DNA of 64,000 nucleotides from the NCBI GenBank assembly GCA_963748405.1, contig CAVVIT010000011.1, forward strand, positions 620,001 through 684,000, in the 5' to 3' direction. A program made the position numbers and the translations under genes. Under the pieces are notes generated by a model. It was not told the DNA's origin, searched no databases, and saw nothing but the letters and a program-made list of their open reading frames with translations. Position 1 is the first letter of the stretch. Each line of letters starts with the position of its first letter. Origin of the DNA: Fen-1273 sp963748405. GTDB taxonomy: Bacteria > Bacteroidota > Ignavibacteria > UBA10030 > UBA6906. Shown in pieces: positions 34,217 to 43,811 of this stretch.

Positions 34217-34719
34217 ACCGGCTGGCGCACCAACGTTTTCAGGTTTGCCGGGTTCCCACGGCGCGGATCTCCGAGATAAATTTCGTGGTGCTTTCCCCGG
34301 AAACGAAGCCCCTTCTCGCTGATGAATCCGTGGAGCTTCTCTATCGTCGGTCCCTCCGCGGAGTACGGGCCTGTATGGAGTATCTGGGCGGAGAGCCCTT
34401 CTTCAAACCGTTCCATCCGTTCCCGGCCGAGTGCCGCGAGCTGTTTCTTCTTCCTGACCGCCGCGATCCCTTCCCTGTAGACGGCGGGGGTGATCACCTC
34501 CGGTTGCATGATCATCAGCGTCCAGAGCCACTCATCCCGCTTGTTCATCCTGAACACCCCGTTGTCCTTCCCCCACCAGAGCCCCTCCAGGGGCATGACG
34601 GGGTAGTCGAACGTCTTCTTCTCCATCTTCAGCAGGAACTTAAGCGTGTAGGAAAACGCGTAGAGTGTTTCGACCGCCTCGCGGAACGCCGGGGCCGATG
34701 CAGACCTGTCTGTGAGGAA
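34183..34719 (-). pseudogene. 5'-truncated GyrI-like small-molecule-binding protein
   Basis: From ATG 34626 there are 147 aa: DYPVMPLEGLWWG near the start, RRGNPANLKTLVRQP at the end, both typical of the GyrI-like family of about 200 aa. Reading upstream in frame, about 25 further family-like codons are present (AFREAVETLYAFSYTLKF) with no start codon, until a TGA at 34720-34722. The first 40 or so residues of the family are absent in all frames that I checked. It is either a decayed gene or is translated from ATG 34626 as a shortened protein. The family binds small hydrophobic cations or interacts with gyrase. Confidence 0.6.
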
Positions 34720-34850
34720 TCACGCAGTGAACGCTCGACCGATGTACTCCCGCGGTCAAAAACAATCACACCGGATGCTGCAACTCGAATTGAATTCCCG
34801 CAGGTTGATCCGCGAAACGTCCGATTGACAGATATTGAACAAATTCCGGA

Positions 34851-34879
34851 TTGACCTGCTTGGGATCAATGCGTACATT
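34851..34879 (+). promoter_or_regulatory. Predicted promoter for the WG-repeat gene
   Basis: TTGACC (34851-34856), 17-base spacer, TACATT (34874-34879). Transcription would begin near 34886, about 40 bases before the start codon. Confidence 0.75.
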
Positions 34880-34926
34880 GATGCACCCGGACCAAGCCGG
34901 ACGTCCTGCCATTTGATCGGTCACCG

Positions 34927-35997
34927 ATGGAGATGACATTCACGCGATCGTACGTCGTGTCCCGTCACGCAATCGTTTTGCTCGGCTGCCTCCTCCCCTT
35001 TTTGGTTACAGAGAAATCGGCCGCGCAGGAGCGGCTCCTGCCGGTCACCGTCGACGGGAAGGCCGGCTATATTAATGAGTCCGGCACGATCGTCATTCCG
35101 CCGGAATTCTTCGAATCGCATCCTTTCTCGGAGGGGTTCGCGATTGTCCGGCTGGGAAACGATCCTCGCTTCACCGACACGCGCCTGGGGTATGTCAACA
35201 CGCGGGGGGAATTCCGTGCCGTCCCCCGGGCCGAGATGCTCGGTGAATACAGGGAAGGGCTGGCGCGTGCCCGGTTTCTGGACCTGAAGTTCTCCTCGGG
35301 GTCGAGCAACTGCTACATCGACGTCAAGGGGAATGTCGTCATACGGACGGGGTACGATAATGCCGGCGATTTTTCGGAGGGGCTTGCGTGGGTGGAAGAG
35401 AGGATTCACTTCCTGTTCATACTGATTTCCGACAAATTCGGCTACATCGACCGGACCGGCGCGATGGCGATCCCTCTCCATTTCGAGAGCGCCGGGAGTT
35501 TTTCGGAGGGATTCGCGAATGTCACGCTGAGCGGAAAAAAGGGATTCATCAACCGCAAAGGGGAGCTCGTCATCCCGGCGACATTTGACGGTCTGGGCGC
35601 GTTCTCCACCGGGCTGGCCGCCGTACGCGTCGGTGATGCCTGGGGATACATCGACACGCTCGGGTCAATCGCGATACCCCCGGCGTTTGAAGATGCTCGG
35701 ATGTTCGCCGGGGGATTTGCCGCCGTGAAGTCGTCCGGGAAGTGGGGATTTGTGGCAAGGTCGGGCAGGACCGTAATTCCGCCCGCGTTCGGGGACGTCT
35801 CGGGATTCCGGGAGGGGCTTTCCGCCGCGCAGGTGGGGGAGAAGTGGGGGTACATCGATACGACGGGAGCGATCGTCATCAGGCCGCAGTTCAGGTACGC
35901 GATGGCGTTCAGCGGGGGCGTCGCGATGGTTGAAGATGAAAACGGAAGGGGATACATCGACAGAACCGGCGCGTACATCTGGAGGCCTGCCCGCTGA
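34927..35997 (+). CDS. WG-repeat exported protein
   Basis: A 356-aa protein: a signal peptide (VVSRHAIVLLGCLLPFL region) then about eight WG-type repeats of roughly 35-45 residues and a partial ninth. Repeat units read G-x-W/F-G-Y-I-D-x-x-G-x-I-V-I-P-P-x-F-x-x-A-x-x-F-S-E-G-x-A-x-V. Such proteins form beta-solenoid-like scaffolds; no enzyme activity is known. Two in-frame starts lie close (the ORF opens MEMTFTRSYVV; a Met at residue 3 is the alternative). The gene is single, convergent with the kinase gene. Confidence 0.85.
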   Translation: MEMTFTRSYVVSRHAIVLLGCLLPFLVTEKSAAQERLLPVTVDGKAGYINESGTIVIPPEFFESHPFSEGFAIVRLGNDPRFTDTRLGYVNTRGEFRAVPRAEMLGEYREGLARARFLDLKFSSGSSNCYIDVKGNVVIRTGYDNAGDFSEGLAWVEERIHFLFILISDKFGYIDRTGAMAIPLHFESAGSFSEGFANVTLSGKKGFINRKGELVIPATFDGLGAFSTGLAAVRVGDAWGYIDTLGSIAIPPAFEDARMFAGGFAAVKSSGKWGFVARSGRTVIPPAFGDVSGFREGLSAAQVGEKWGYIDTTGAIVIRPQFRYAMAFSGGVAMVEDENGRGYIDRTGAYIWRPAR

Positions 35998-36042
35998 GAT
36001 TCCGTTCGCGGGAGGCCTCGCCGTACGCAGAGACGCCCCCGG

Positions 36043-38421
36043 TCACTCTCCGGTCCCGATTCCCCGGACGATCGTGAGATAGCGCGGATCAGTGCGGATG
36101 TCGTCCCACACCGGATCGACGCGGAGGCTTCTCAGGTAGAGATCGTGATCCGCGTACCCTCTCTCGAGCCACTGGAGCGCGTTCTCCCGGTCTCCGAGCC
36201 CCTTGTAGACGAATGCGATGAAGACCGCGACGTGCGAACCCGGGGAGGACATCCGCCGGAGTTTTTCCAGGACGAGCGTTGCATCGTCCCTCTTCCCCGC
36301 CCTCCCGTATGCGTACCCGATGGACCCGAGCACAAAAGGATCGTCCGGAGCGATGCTCTTCGCCTTCGCGCACGACTCCAGCGCGTCCTGCATCGCCCCC
36401 TTGAGCGCGTTCGATTCGGCGAGTCCCGCCCAGGCGATGGAAAAGCCCGGGTCGAGTTCGAGCGTCTTCCTGAACTGTTCGTTCGCCTTGTCGTACTTCC
36501 TCTGGAAGAGAAGGTTGTACGCGACATCCATGCTGATCACAAGCGAGAGCGGATCGAGTTCGTGCGCCCGGTTCATCTCGGCGAACCCTTCGTCGAGGCG
36601 CCCCTGGAATACCAGGCAGAGGCTGTACCACTGGTGCGCGGACGGGTTGTTGGGGCTCAATGCGATCGCTTTCTTGATTTCCTGCTCTCCTCCCCTGTAG
36701 TCCCACCGGTCGATGCGAATCAGGCCGAAGACCGCGTGCGCTTCACCCATTGACGGGTCGATGTCGAGAGCTTTCTTTGCCGCGGATTCTGCCAGCGGGT
36801 ACATCTGGTCCGCACTCGCGCCCGCATACTCCGGGAACAGGACATACGATTCCGCCAGTCCCGCGTATGCGTCGGCGTACCCGGGGTCCTTCTCGATCGC
36901 GCTCTTGAAATACCCGAGGGCCTTCGCCAGGTCGTCCGCGGTCCTTTTATTCCAGTGAAACCGCCCCTTGAGAACGTCGTTGTAAGCATCGATGTTCGAT
37001 GTGGGCCGGCTCTCGATCCTCTGCCGTTCGGCAGAGGAGAGCTTCGCCTCGAGCGCTCCGGCAATCTTCTGGGCCACCTCGCTCTGCACGGCGAAAATCT
37101 GCTTGAATTCCTTGTCGTACGTCTCCGCCCAGACGTGCCTGTCGTCCGTGGCATCGATGAGCTGCGCGACGATCCGGACCTGGTCTCCCGCGCGGCGGAT
37201 GCTCCCCTCGAGGATGTACCCGACGTTCAGCTCCCTGCCGATCTCCCTGATGGTCTTCTTCGTCCCCTTGTACTGCATCACCGATGTCCGCGATATGACG
37301 TTCAGGTCGGCGATCCTGGAGATCTGCGTGAGAATGTCCTCTGTGACGCCGTCGCTGAAGTACTCGTCCTCGGGGTTTCCGCTCATGTTTGCAAAGGGAA
37401 GGACGGCGATGCTCTTTCCGGTGGGGGGGGAAGGCCGGGAGGCCGGGAGGAACAGGTACAGCGCGAGGACCCCCAGTGCGGCTGCTGCGGCGGCGATGAC
37501 CCATGGGAGTTTGCCGCGCCGGGGGGCGGAACTTCCCGGCGCCGTGAGTCCCCGGCGGAATTCCCGCAGATCGGCGGCGAGCGCATCCGCATTCTGGTAC
37601 CGCCTGGTCTTGTCTTTTTCGAGGCACCTCTGGATGATCGTGACGAGAGCGCCCGGGACGTCCTTCCTGTACGTCGCGGCCGGCGTCGGGTCTTCGTGCG
37701 CGACCGAATAGGTCAGCGCGGATTCGTGCTCGCCGCGGAAGGGGAGATGCCCCGTCGTGAGTTCGTACAGGACGACGCCGAGCGAGAAGAGATCGGAACG
37801 CTGATCGACGTCTTCGCTCCGCAGTTGTTCGGGAGAAACGTACGCCGCCGTGCCGAGCGTGCTCCCCGCCCGCGTAATCTGCCCCCTCCCCTTGAGCTTG
37901 GCCAGCCCGAAATCCGTCAGCCTCACGCTCCCTTCCCTCGAGAGCATCACGTTGTCGGTCTTGATGTCCCGGTGTATGATCCCCTCCCGGTGGGCGTGCG
38001 CCAGTGCTTCCGCGATCTGTATGCCGTAGTCCGCGACATCGGTGAGGGGTATCTCCTTCCCCTGAGAAACCGATTGCGTGACCCTGGCCTTGAGCGTGCC
38101 TCCCGGAATGAACTCGAGCGTCAGGAATTTTCTGCCGTCCACCTCATCGACATCGTAGATTGTGGCGATATGGGGATGGTTCAACGCCGAGATCGCCTCG
38201 GCTTCGTGTTGAAACCTGGCGATATCGTCCTGCGAGGCGGTGAGGTCTTCCGGGAGGAACTTGAGCGCGACAGTGCGGTGGAGCCTGAGGTCCTCGGCCT
38301 CGTACACGATCCCCATGCCGCCGCGGCCGACTTCCTGAAGTATCCTGTAACGGGGGGCAACTGATGGAACCACCGGGTTTCTCCGCGCGATGTTGAGGAA
38401 TTCTGCCCGACGGCAGAACAT
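36043..38421 (-). CDS. Ser/Thr protein kinase with a TolB/FlgO-like domain and TPRs
   Basis: About 792 aa. N-terminal PknB-type kinase: GRGGMGIVYEAED glycine loop, catalytic Lys in VALKFL, HRDIKTDN and DFGLAKL. A transmembrane helix (VIAAAAAALGVLALYLF) follows at about residue 325. The external half has the SIAVLPFANMSGNPEDEYF domain (FlgO/TolB-N-like, common in kinase and adenylate cyclase fusions) and then several TPRs. The ORF is open up to GTG 38487, but the predicted transcription start is near 38481, so I use ATG 38421. It probably senses envelope signals and phosphorylates cytoplasmic targets. Confidence 0.88.
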   Translation of the reverse strand: MFCRRAEFLNIARRNPVVPSVAPRYRILQEVGRGGMGIVYEAEDLRLHRTVALKFLPEDLTASQDDIARFQHEAEAISALNHPHIATIYDVDEVDGRKFLTLEFIPGGTLKARVTQSVSQGKEIPLTDVADYGIQIAEALAHAHREGIIHRDIKTDNVMLSREGSVRLTDFGLAKLKGRGQITRAGSTLGTAAYVSPEQLRSEDVDQRSDLFSLGVVLYELTTGHLPFRGEHESALTYSVAHEDPTPAATYRKDVPGALVTIIQRCLEKDKTRRYQNADALAADLREFRRGLTAPGSSAPRRGKLPWVIAAAAAALGVLALYLFLPASRPSPPTGKSIAVLPFANMSGNPEDEYFSDGVTEDILTQISRIADLNVISRTSVMQYKGTKKTIREIGRELNVGYILEGSIRRAGDQVRIVAQLIDATDDRHVWAETYDKEFKQIFAVQSEVAQKIAGALEAKLSSAERQRIESRPTSNIDAYNDVLKGRFHWNKRTADDLAKALGYFKSAIEKDPGYADAYAGLAESYVLFPEYAGASADQMYPLAESAAKKALDIDPSMGEAHAVFGLIRIDRWDYRGGEQEIKKAIALSPNNPSAHQWYSLCLVFQGRLDEGFAEMNRAHELDPLSLVISMDVAYNLLFQRKYDKANEQFRKTLELDPGFSIAWAGLAESNALKGAMQDALESCAKAKSIAPDDPFVLGSIGYAYGRAGKRDDATLVLEKLRRMSSPGSHVAVFIAFVYKGLGDRENALQWLERGYADHDLYLRSLRVDPVWDDIRTDPRYLTIVRGIGTGE

Positions 38422-38487
38422 CCCCCTGGAGACTTCCGTGGTCGATGGACGGAACAAGAGATGCTGTGCAATGAACGTGGGCACCAC

Positions 38488-38516
38488 AATCTAGTGCGAT
38501 TGTCCGGAAATTGCAA
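38488..38516 (-). promoter_or_regulatory. Predicted promoter for the Ser/Thr kinase
   Basis: Minus strand TTGCAA (38516-38511), 17-base spacer, TAGATT (38493-38488). Only 6 bases separate its -35 from that of the plus-strand promoter, so both are unlikely to be occupied by polymerase at once. Confidence 0.6.
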
Positions 38517-38522
38517 CTCTGA

Positions 38523-38551
38523 TTGACATTCTGGGGTTTTGTCCATATACT
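38523..38551 (+). promoter_or_regulatory. Predicted strong promoter for the Reg_prop sensor kinase operon
   Basis: TTGACA (38523-38528), 17-base spacer, TATACT (38546-38551): one base from the sigma70 consensus at -10 and perfect at -35. The transcript would begin near 38558 and have a 213-base leader. Confidence 0.7.
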
Positions 38552-38771
38552 CCATCGTCTTTCCCGACGATCCCGTTCTTTCCATACTCTACAGTGCGAC
38601 GCGATGCCTGGCATCACCTCTATTGTTCCGTGTCCATGCGCAGAAGCAGGCTTCGCCTCGTTCCCCGTTTCCCCCGCGCCATTCCGCCGCTTCCCCCTCC
38701 GCACGAAGCTGCACGCTTCTCCGGCCGTACAATGCAACCGTCATATACCATTACAGTAAAGAGACCCGCTC

Positions 38772-41700
38772 ATGAGGATTGCCTGTCTTCGCGCGCTCCA
38801 CGCTGCTCTTCCTGTGCTTCTGCTCCTGTTTGTCCCGGGAACTCTCCCCGCGCAGGACGCCGGGCCCGCGTTGCCGCTCAGCCAGTATGTGCACGACCAC
38901 TGGACTGAGAAAGACGGGCTTCCCCAGAACGGCGTCTACAGCCTTACGCTGAGTCCCGACGGCTATCTCTGGTTCGGAACCGAAGAGGGGATCGTGCGGT
39001 TCGACGGCGTTCGCTTCACGGTGTTTGACCGGACGAACACGAGGGCGTTGAAGAGCGCCTGGATCCGGTTCCTTCTCGAGGACGAAGCGGGAGGGATGTG
39101 GATTTCCTTCTCCGCCGGCGGTGCCGGCGCCGCGCTGTACAAAGACGGCGTGGTGCACGAGTACGGAAAAACACAAGGCCTCAGGAGCAACAACGTCGGG
39201 TTCGTGTACGAGACACGTGATTCGAGCAAATGGTTCATCCACGGGTCTCAGGGGATCACGAGGCTCAGAAACGGCGTTATGACGACGTTCGGGCAGGCCG
39301 ACGGCCTCCCCACCGACACCGTCTGGGCGGTGAGCGAGGATTCCCAGGGGAACTTTTGGTTTGCAACGCAGCAGGGAATCGCGCGGTACGATCAGAAGAC
39401 CTACACCGTGTATACCACGCAAAACGGACTCCCTCACAATCGCGTCTGGTGGATCAACAACGGCGGCTGTATCTTCGAGGACAGCAGGCACGACATCTGG
39501 ATGGCGACGGACCGGGGACTCGTGAAGTACGGCGGCGGCAAGATGCAGACGTACACGAAGTCCGACGGGCTCCTGGAGAATCGTGTCTACGACATCATTG
39601 AGGACAAAGCCGGGACTCTCTGGTTCGTCACGCTGAGCGGCATCACCAGTCTTTCAGCGGGGGTGATGACATCGTACAGATCGCCGGCATCGTTCGACGC
39701 CGTCAACGAATGCTGCGTGGAGGGAGACGGGACGCTCTGGCTCGCAACGGGCCGTGGGCTCTGGCGTTTCAAGGACGGCGCATTCGATAACTTCGGCCTG
39801 AAGAACGGGCTTGCCGATGAATCCTGCCGGAGCGTGCTTGTCGACAAGGAGGGGAGCGTGTGGTTCGGGTCGGAAGCCGATGGGCTGCACCGCCTGAGGA
39901 GAGGAAAGTTTGTGACGTTCGGGAAGGAACGGGGGCTCAGGGATGAAGTGCTCTCGTGTGCGTTCGAAGACAGCCGAGGTGATCTCTGGCTCGGGTCTGT
40001 GACGGGGGGGATAGCGCGAATGTCCGGCGGCACGACGACGGTATTCGACGAAAAATCGGGAATCCCCCGGTCCGTCAAAGGAGTCTACGAAGCTCCCGAC
40101 GGGTCAATGTGGTTTGCCGCGAGCGATGGCCTCTATACGCTGCGCAACGGCCGGATGGTGAAGAGATCGATGGGCCCGGGGCCGGACAGCACGCAATTGA
40201 GGGGGGCCGTGTTCCGGAAGTCCGGCGAGCTGGTGGTGGCCGATGAGCGGGGGGTGTACATCCAGAGAGGCGGGGGGTGGGAAAAACTGATCGACCGGTC
40301 CATCCCGGGGGGCATCGGCGCCCTTGCTGAAGACGCGGATCAGAATCTCTGGATCGGGACGTACGGCACGGGAGTCTACCGGTACGCGAACGACTCGCTG
40401 ACAAAGTTCACGCCGGAGCAGGGATTCGGCGGAATCCGTGTCTATGCAATTTACCCGGACGCCGAAGGAGCCGTCTGGGTGGGGACCGCCGACAACGGCG
40501 TGTACCTCTACAACGGGGGGAAATTCACGGAGTTCACGCCCGAGAACGGCTTCTTTGAGTACGGGGTCGGGAGCATCATCGAAGACAATGTCGGTTCGAT
40601 GTGGTTCTCCGGGAACAAGGGGGTGTACAGAATACGGAGGCAGTCCCTGGTGGATTTCGCGGCGGGGAGATCGACCTCGTATTCCTTTGACTCCTACGGA
40701 ACTGCCGACGGGATGAAGTCGCGCGAGACCAACGTCATCGGCCAGCCGAGCGTCTGGAAAATGAGGGACGGGAGGATCGTCTTCACGACGGTGGCGGGCG
40801 CCGCGATCGTTGATCCCGCGAAGATTACGCTGAACCCCGTCCCTCCCCGCGTTGTGCTCGAGCGTTTTTCCGCCGACACTACCGTGCGGGATCTGAAAGC
40901 GGCAATCGACCTTCCTCCCGGGACCGGGAACATCGAAATTCAGTACGTCGGAATTTCCTTCATCGGATCGGACCGGGTTCAGTACAGGTACCGGCTTGCC
41001 GGTTACGAAAACAACTGGGTGAATCCGGGGAACCGGAACGTGGCGTACTACACCCATCTCGGCCCGGGAAGCTATACCTTCCGCGTGATCGCGGCGAATG
41101 CCGACGGGGTCTGGGATTCGACGGGCGCGTCCGTGTCCTTCTCGATACGGCCGCACTTTTACGAATCCCGCTGGTTCTACGCCCTCGCCCTGATCGGATT
41201 CCTGTTCGGCGGACCTTCGCTCTATTTCATGCGCATCAGGCAGCTGAAGAACCGGGAACAGGAGCTCGGCCGTCTCGTCGATGCGAGGACGAAGGAACTG
41301 CGCGGGGCGCTCGACAACCTGAAGGAAACCCAGAACCAGCTCGTGCTCTCGGAAAAGATGGCCTCGCTGGGGCAGCTCACCGCCGGGATCGCGCACGAGA
41401 TCAAGAACCCCCTCAATTTCATCACCAATTTCGCCGCGCTCTCCGGCGACCTGACGCGTGACCTCCGGCACGAGCTTGCTTCGGAGCGGGGACGCGTCGA
41501 GGATGCCCGCGCGGTTGAAATCGAGGGGATCCTGAAGGACCTGGAGACGAACGTCGACAAGATCAACGAACACGGAAAGCGCGCGGACAGCATCGTCCGG
41601 GGAATGCTCCTGCACTCGAGGGGGAAAGCCGGCGAGCGCCTGGACACCGACCTGAACGCGCTCCTGGCGGAGTACACGAACCTCGCCTACCACGGCATGC

Positions 41701-42152
41701 GGGCCCAGGACCATACGTTCAACGTCAAGCTTGAGACCGACCTCGATCCCTCGATAGGGAAGGTCAGCGTGGTGCCGCAGGACCTGAGCCGCGCGTTCCT
41801 CAACATCGTGAACAACGCCTGTTACGCGGCGAACGACCGGAGGAAGTCGGCGAAGAACGGGTTCAGCCCCGTCGTGAAAGTCAGCGCCCGGAACGTGCCG
41901 GACGGCGTCGAGATCCGCGTGCGTGACAACGGAACGGGGATCCCGCAGTCGATACGGGAGAAGATCTTCAACCCGTTCTTCACGACGAAGCCCGCGGGGG
42001 CGGGGACGGGGCTCGGGCTCTCGCTCTCGTACGACATCATCACGCAGGAGCACAGGGGACAGATCAGCGTCGATTCGAAAGAGGGGGAGTATACGGAGTT
42101 CATCATCACGATACCCCGGACCGCCGGGACCGAAGGGGGAGCACGCACATGA
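38772..42152 (+). CDS. Two-component sensor: Reg_prop propeller, Y_Y_Y domain, histidine kinase
   Basis: An 1126-aa membrane sensor. A signal peptide is followed by many Reg_prop blades (GYLWFGTEEGIVRFDG-type units up to about residue 640), a Y_Y_Y domain near 690-790, one transmembrane helix (ALALIGFLFGGPSLYF), a coiled coil and a HisKA/HATPase unit with phospho-acceptor H875 in AHEIKNPLNF, N box NNACYAAND and G box GTGLGLSLSYDI. Reg_prop sensors of Bacteroidota respond to oligosaccharides, which may be true here. There is no receiver on the same chain; two receiver proteins follow, the first overlapping its stop (ATGA). Confidence 0.93.
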   Translation: MRIACLRALHAALPVLLLLFVPGTLPAQDAGPALPLSQYVHDHWTEKDGLPQNGVYSLTLSPDGYLWFGTEEGIVRFDGVRFTVFDRTNTRALKSAWIRFLLEDEAGGMWISFSAGGAGAALYKDGVVHEYGKTQGLRSNNVGFVYETRDSSKWFIHGSQGITRLRNGVMTTFGQADGLPTDTVWAVSEDSQGNFWFATQQGIARYDQKTYTVYTTQNGLPHNRVWWINNGGCIFEDSRHDIWMATDRGLVKYGGGKMQTYTKSDGLLENRVYDIIEDKAGTLWFVTLSGITSLSAGVMTSYRSPASFDAVNECCVEGDGTLWLATGRGLWRFKDGAFDNFGLKNGLADESCRSVLVDKEGSVWFGSEADGLHRLRRGKFVTFGKERGLRDEVLSCAFEDSRGDLWLGSVTGGIARMSGGTTTVFDEKSGIPRSVKGVYEAPDGSMWFAASDGLYTLRNGRMVKRSMGPGPDSTQLRGAVFRKSGELVVADERGVYIQRGGGWEKLIDRSIPGGIGALAEDADQNLWIGTYGTGVYRYANDSLTKFTPEQGFGGIRVYAIYPDAEGAVWVGTADNGVYLYNGGKFTEFTPENGFFEYGVGSIIEDNVGSMWFSGNKGVYRIRRQSLVDFAAGRSTSYSFDSYGTADGMKSRETNVIGQPSVWKMRDGRIVFTTVAGAAIVDPAKITLNPVPPRVVLERFSADTTVRDLKAAIDLPPGTGNIEIQYVGISFIGSDRVQYRYRLAGYENNWVNPGNRNVAYYTHLGPGSYTFRVIAANADGVWDSTGASVSFSIRPHFYESRWFYALALIGFLFGGPSLYFMRIRQLKNREQELGRLVDARTKELRGALDNLKETQNQLVLSEKMASLGQLTAGIAHEIKNPLNFITNFAALSGDLTRDLRHELASERGRVEDARAVEIEGILKDLETNVDKINEHGKRADSIVRGMLLHSRGKAGERLDTDLNALLAEYTNLAYHGMRAQDHTFNVKLETDLDPSIGKVSVVPQDLSRAFLNIVNNACYAANDRRKSAKNGFSPVVKVSARNVPDGVEIRVRDNGTGIPQSIREKIFNPFFTTKPAGAGTGLGLSLSYDIITQEHRGQISVDSKEGEYTEFIITIPRTAGTEGGART

Positions 42153-42520
42153 AAATCATGATTGTTGACGACGAGCGGGACGTCGAGATACTCTTCCGCC
42201 AGCAGTTCCGGAAGGAAGTGCGGGATGGGCGGATCGACCTCTGTTACGCGTTTTCGGGCGAAGAAGCGCTCGAATACCTGCGGACGACGACCCCCCCGGA
42301 CGTGGTCTGCATCCTCTCCGACATCAACATGCCGGGAATCAACGGTCTGGAGCTCCTGAAGGCGGTCAAGGAAGAGTATCCCCAGATCAGGGTGTCGATG
42401 ATCACCGCGTACGGGGACGAACACAACTTCAAGACCGCCATGTCGACGGGGGCCGAGCACTACTTCACGAAGCCGATTGACTTCGTGCAGATCAAGCGGG
42501 ACATGCTGAACTTCACCTGA
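42149..42520 (+). CDS. Single-domain response regulator (CheY-like)
   Basis: A 123-aa receiver with the acidic pair VDDE at 6-9, phospho-acceptor D58 in LSDINMPGINGLELL, Thr in MITAYGDE and Lys in FTKPID. It is translationally coupled to the sensor kinase and precedes the receiver-phosphatase by 13 bases. Its N-terminal region (LFRQQFRKEVRDG) closely resembles that of the next protein, so the pair probably arose by duplication and both may be phosphorylated by the kinase at 38772. It may work as a phosphate sink or relay. Confidence 0.9.
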   Translation: MKIMIVDDERDVEILFRQQFRKEVRDGRIDLCYAFSGEEALEYLRTTTPPDVVCILSDINMPGINGLELLKAVKEEYPQIRVSMITAYGDEHNFKTAMSTGAEHYFTKPIDFVQIKRDMLNFT

Positions 42521-42533
42521 AAAGGAACGCGCG

Positions 42534-43715
42534 ATGTCACACAAGATCCTCGTTGTCGACGATGAAGCGGACCTGGAAGTGCTCATCCGGCAGAAATTCA
42601 GGAAACAGATCCGCGACAACGAATACGATTTCACGTTCGCCCAGAACGGCGTCGAGGCGCTCTCCAGGATTGCCGACCACCCGGACATCGGGCTGGTCCT
42701 CTCGGACATCAACATGCCGGAGATGGACGGTCTGACGCTCCTCCACAGGATCAACGAGCTGAAGAACCCGGCCCTGAAGGCGATCATCGTCTCCGCGTAC
42801 GGCGACATGGACAACATCCGGATCGCGATGAACCGCGGCGCGTTTGATTTCCTGACGAAGCCGATCGATTTCAACGACCTCGAGACGACGATCGCCAAGA
42901 CGCTCGAACAGCTCGCCGTTCTGCGGCAGGCGACGCGCGACCGGGAGCAGCTCCTGTCCGTCCGCAACGACCTGAACACGGCCGCCCGGATACAGCAGTC
43001 GATATTGCCGCAGGTGTTCCCCCCGTATCCCGAGAGGACGGAGTTCGATATCTACGCGCAGATGACGCCGGCCAAGGAGGTGGGAGGGGATTTCTACGAT
43101 TTCTTTTTCATCGATCATGACCGGCTGGCGTTCGTGATCGGCGACGTGTCGGGAAAGGGAGTCCCGGCGGCGATATTCATGGCGGTCAGCCGCACGCTGC
43201 TCAAGGCCATTGCTTCCCAGGTCGTCAATCCCGGAGAAAGCCTCCGCCGGATCAACACGATGCTGATCCCGGAGAGCGGGGGACGCATGTTTGTGACCGT
43301 GTTCTACGGCGTCCTGAACACGAAGACCGGGGAGGTGCAGTTTGCCTTCGGGGGGCACAATCCCCCGTATATCAAGCGAAAAGATGGACCGATTGAGCGC
43401 ATCAACCACGAATCCGGGTTCCTTCTCGGCATGCTCGATGACATGGAGTACGATGTCCACAAGATCGTGCTGCGTCCGGGGGACACGATCCTCCTTTACA
43501 CCGACGGGGTGACCGAGGCCATGAACGCGAACGCCGAGCTCTTCGAGGAATCCCGTCTGGAGGGTTCGCTGACCCGGCTCAACGGCGCCCCCCTCAGGGA
43601 ACTCCTCGACGGCATCAACGCCGACCTGATGCAGTTTGCGGCGGGAGCCCCGCAGGCGGACGATATCACGATGCTCGCGCTGCAGTACAAGGGGAAAAAC
43701 CCCTCCGGAACCTGA
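42534..43715 (+). CDS. Response regulator with PP2C/SpoIIE phosphatase output (RsbU-like)
   Basis: A 393-aa protein: receiver domain 1-120 with D58 in LSDINMPEMDG, a coiled-coil linker with AARIQQSILPQ, then a SpoIIE-type PP2C phosphatase with the metal-binding Asp residues in GGDFYDFF, IGDVSGKG, LYTDGVTEA and ADDITMLA. Such proteins dephosphorylate anti-anti-sigma factors in partner-switching pathways. No anti-sigma or STAS gene is in the window, so the target lies elsewhere. AAAGGAA precedes the ATG. It ends the operon started at 38772. Confidence 0.92.
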   Translation: MSHKILVVDDEADLEVLIRQKFRKQIRDNEYDFTFAQNGVEALSRIADHPDIGLVLSDINMPEMDGLTLLHRINELKNPALKAIIVSAYGDMDNIRIAMNRGAFDFLTKPIDFNDLETTIAKTLEQLAVLRQATRDREQLLSVRNDLNTAARIQQSILPQVFPPYPERTEFDIYAQMTPAKEVGGDFYDFFFIDHDRLAFVIGDVSGKGVPAAIFMAVSRTLLKAIASQVVNPGESLRRINTMLIPESGGRMFVTVFYGVLNTKTGEVQFAFGGHNPPYIKRKDGPIERINHESGFLLGMLDDMEYDVHKIVLRPGDTILLYTDGVTEAMNANAELFEESRLEGSLTRLNGAPLRELLDGINADLMQFAAGAPQADDITMLALQYKGKNPSGT

Positions 43716-43730
43716 TAATCTGACCCGCCC

Positions 43731-43745
43731 GCGGGGCTTCCCCGC
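43731..43745 (+). terminator. GC-rich hairpin after the receiver-phosphatase gene
   Basis: GCGGGG and CCCCGC form a 6-bp stem with a CTT loop, 15 bases after the stop codon and just ahead of the next promoter. There is no U-tract, so it is at best a weak terminator. Confidence 0.4.
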
Positions 43746-43751
43746 CTCACG

Positions 43752-43780
43752 TTGCATTTCGCGGGGGGCCGCCGTACCTT
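43752..43780 (+). promoter_or_regulatory. Predicted promoter for the rhomboid gene
   Basis: TTGCAT (43752-43757), 17-base spacer with a G6 run, TACCTT (43775-43780). The inferred transcript starts near 43787 with a 128-base leader. Confidence 0.65.
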
Positions 43781-43811
43781 GGAGCCGTTGCTCTCCGCCG
43801 TTCATTCGCAC

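Larger units (their letters stand above)
38422..38771. other. Divergent intergenic region between the kinase and the Reg_prop sensor
   Basis: No gene is seen. The stretch contains the two back-to-back promoters listed separately and a 213-base leader ahead of the sensor kinase. Within the kinase coding start a perfect hairpin TTCTGCC-GTCG-GGCAGAA lies at about 38402-38419. I see no U-rich terminator. Confidence 0.5.
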
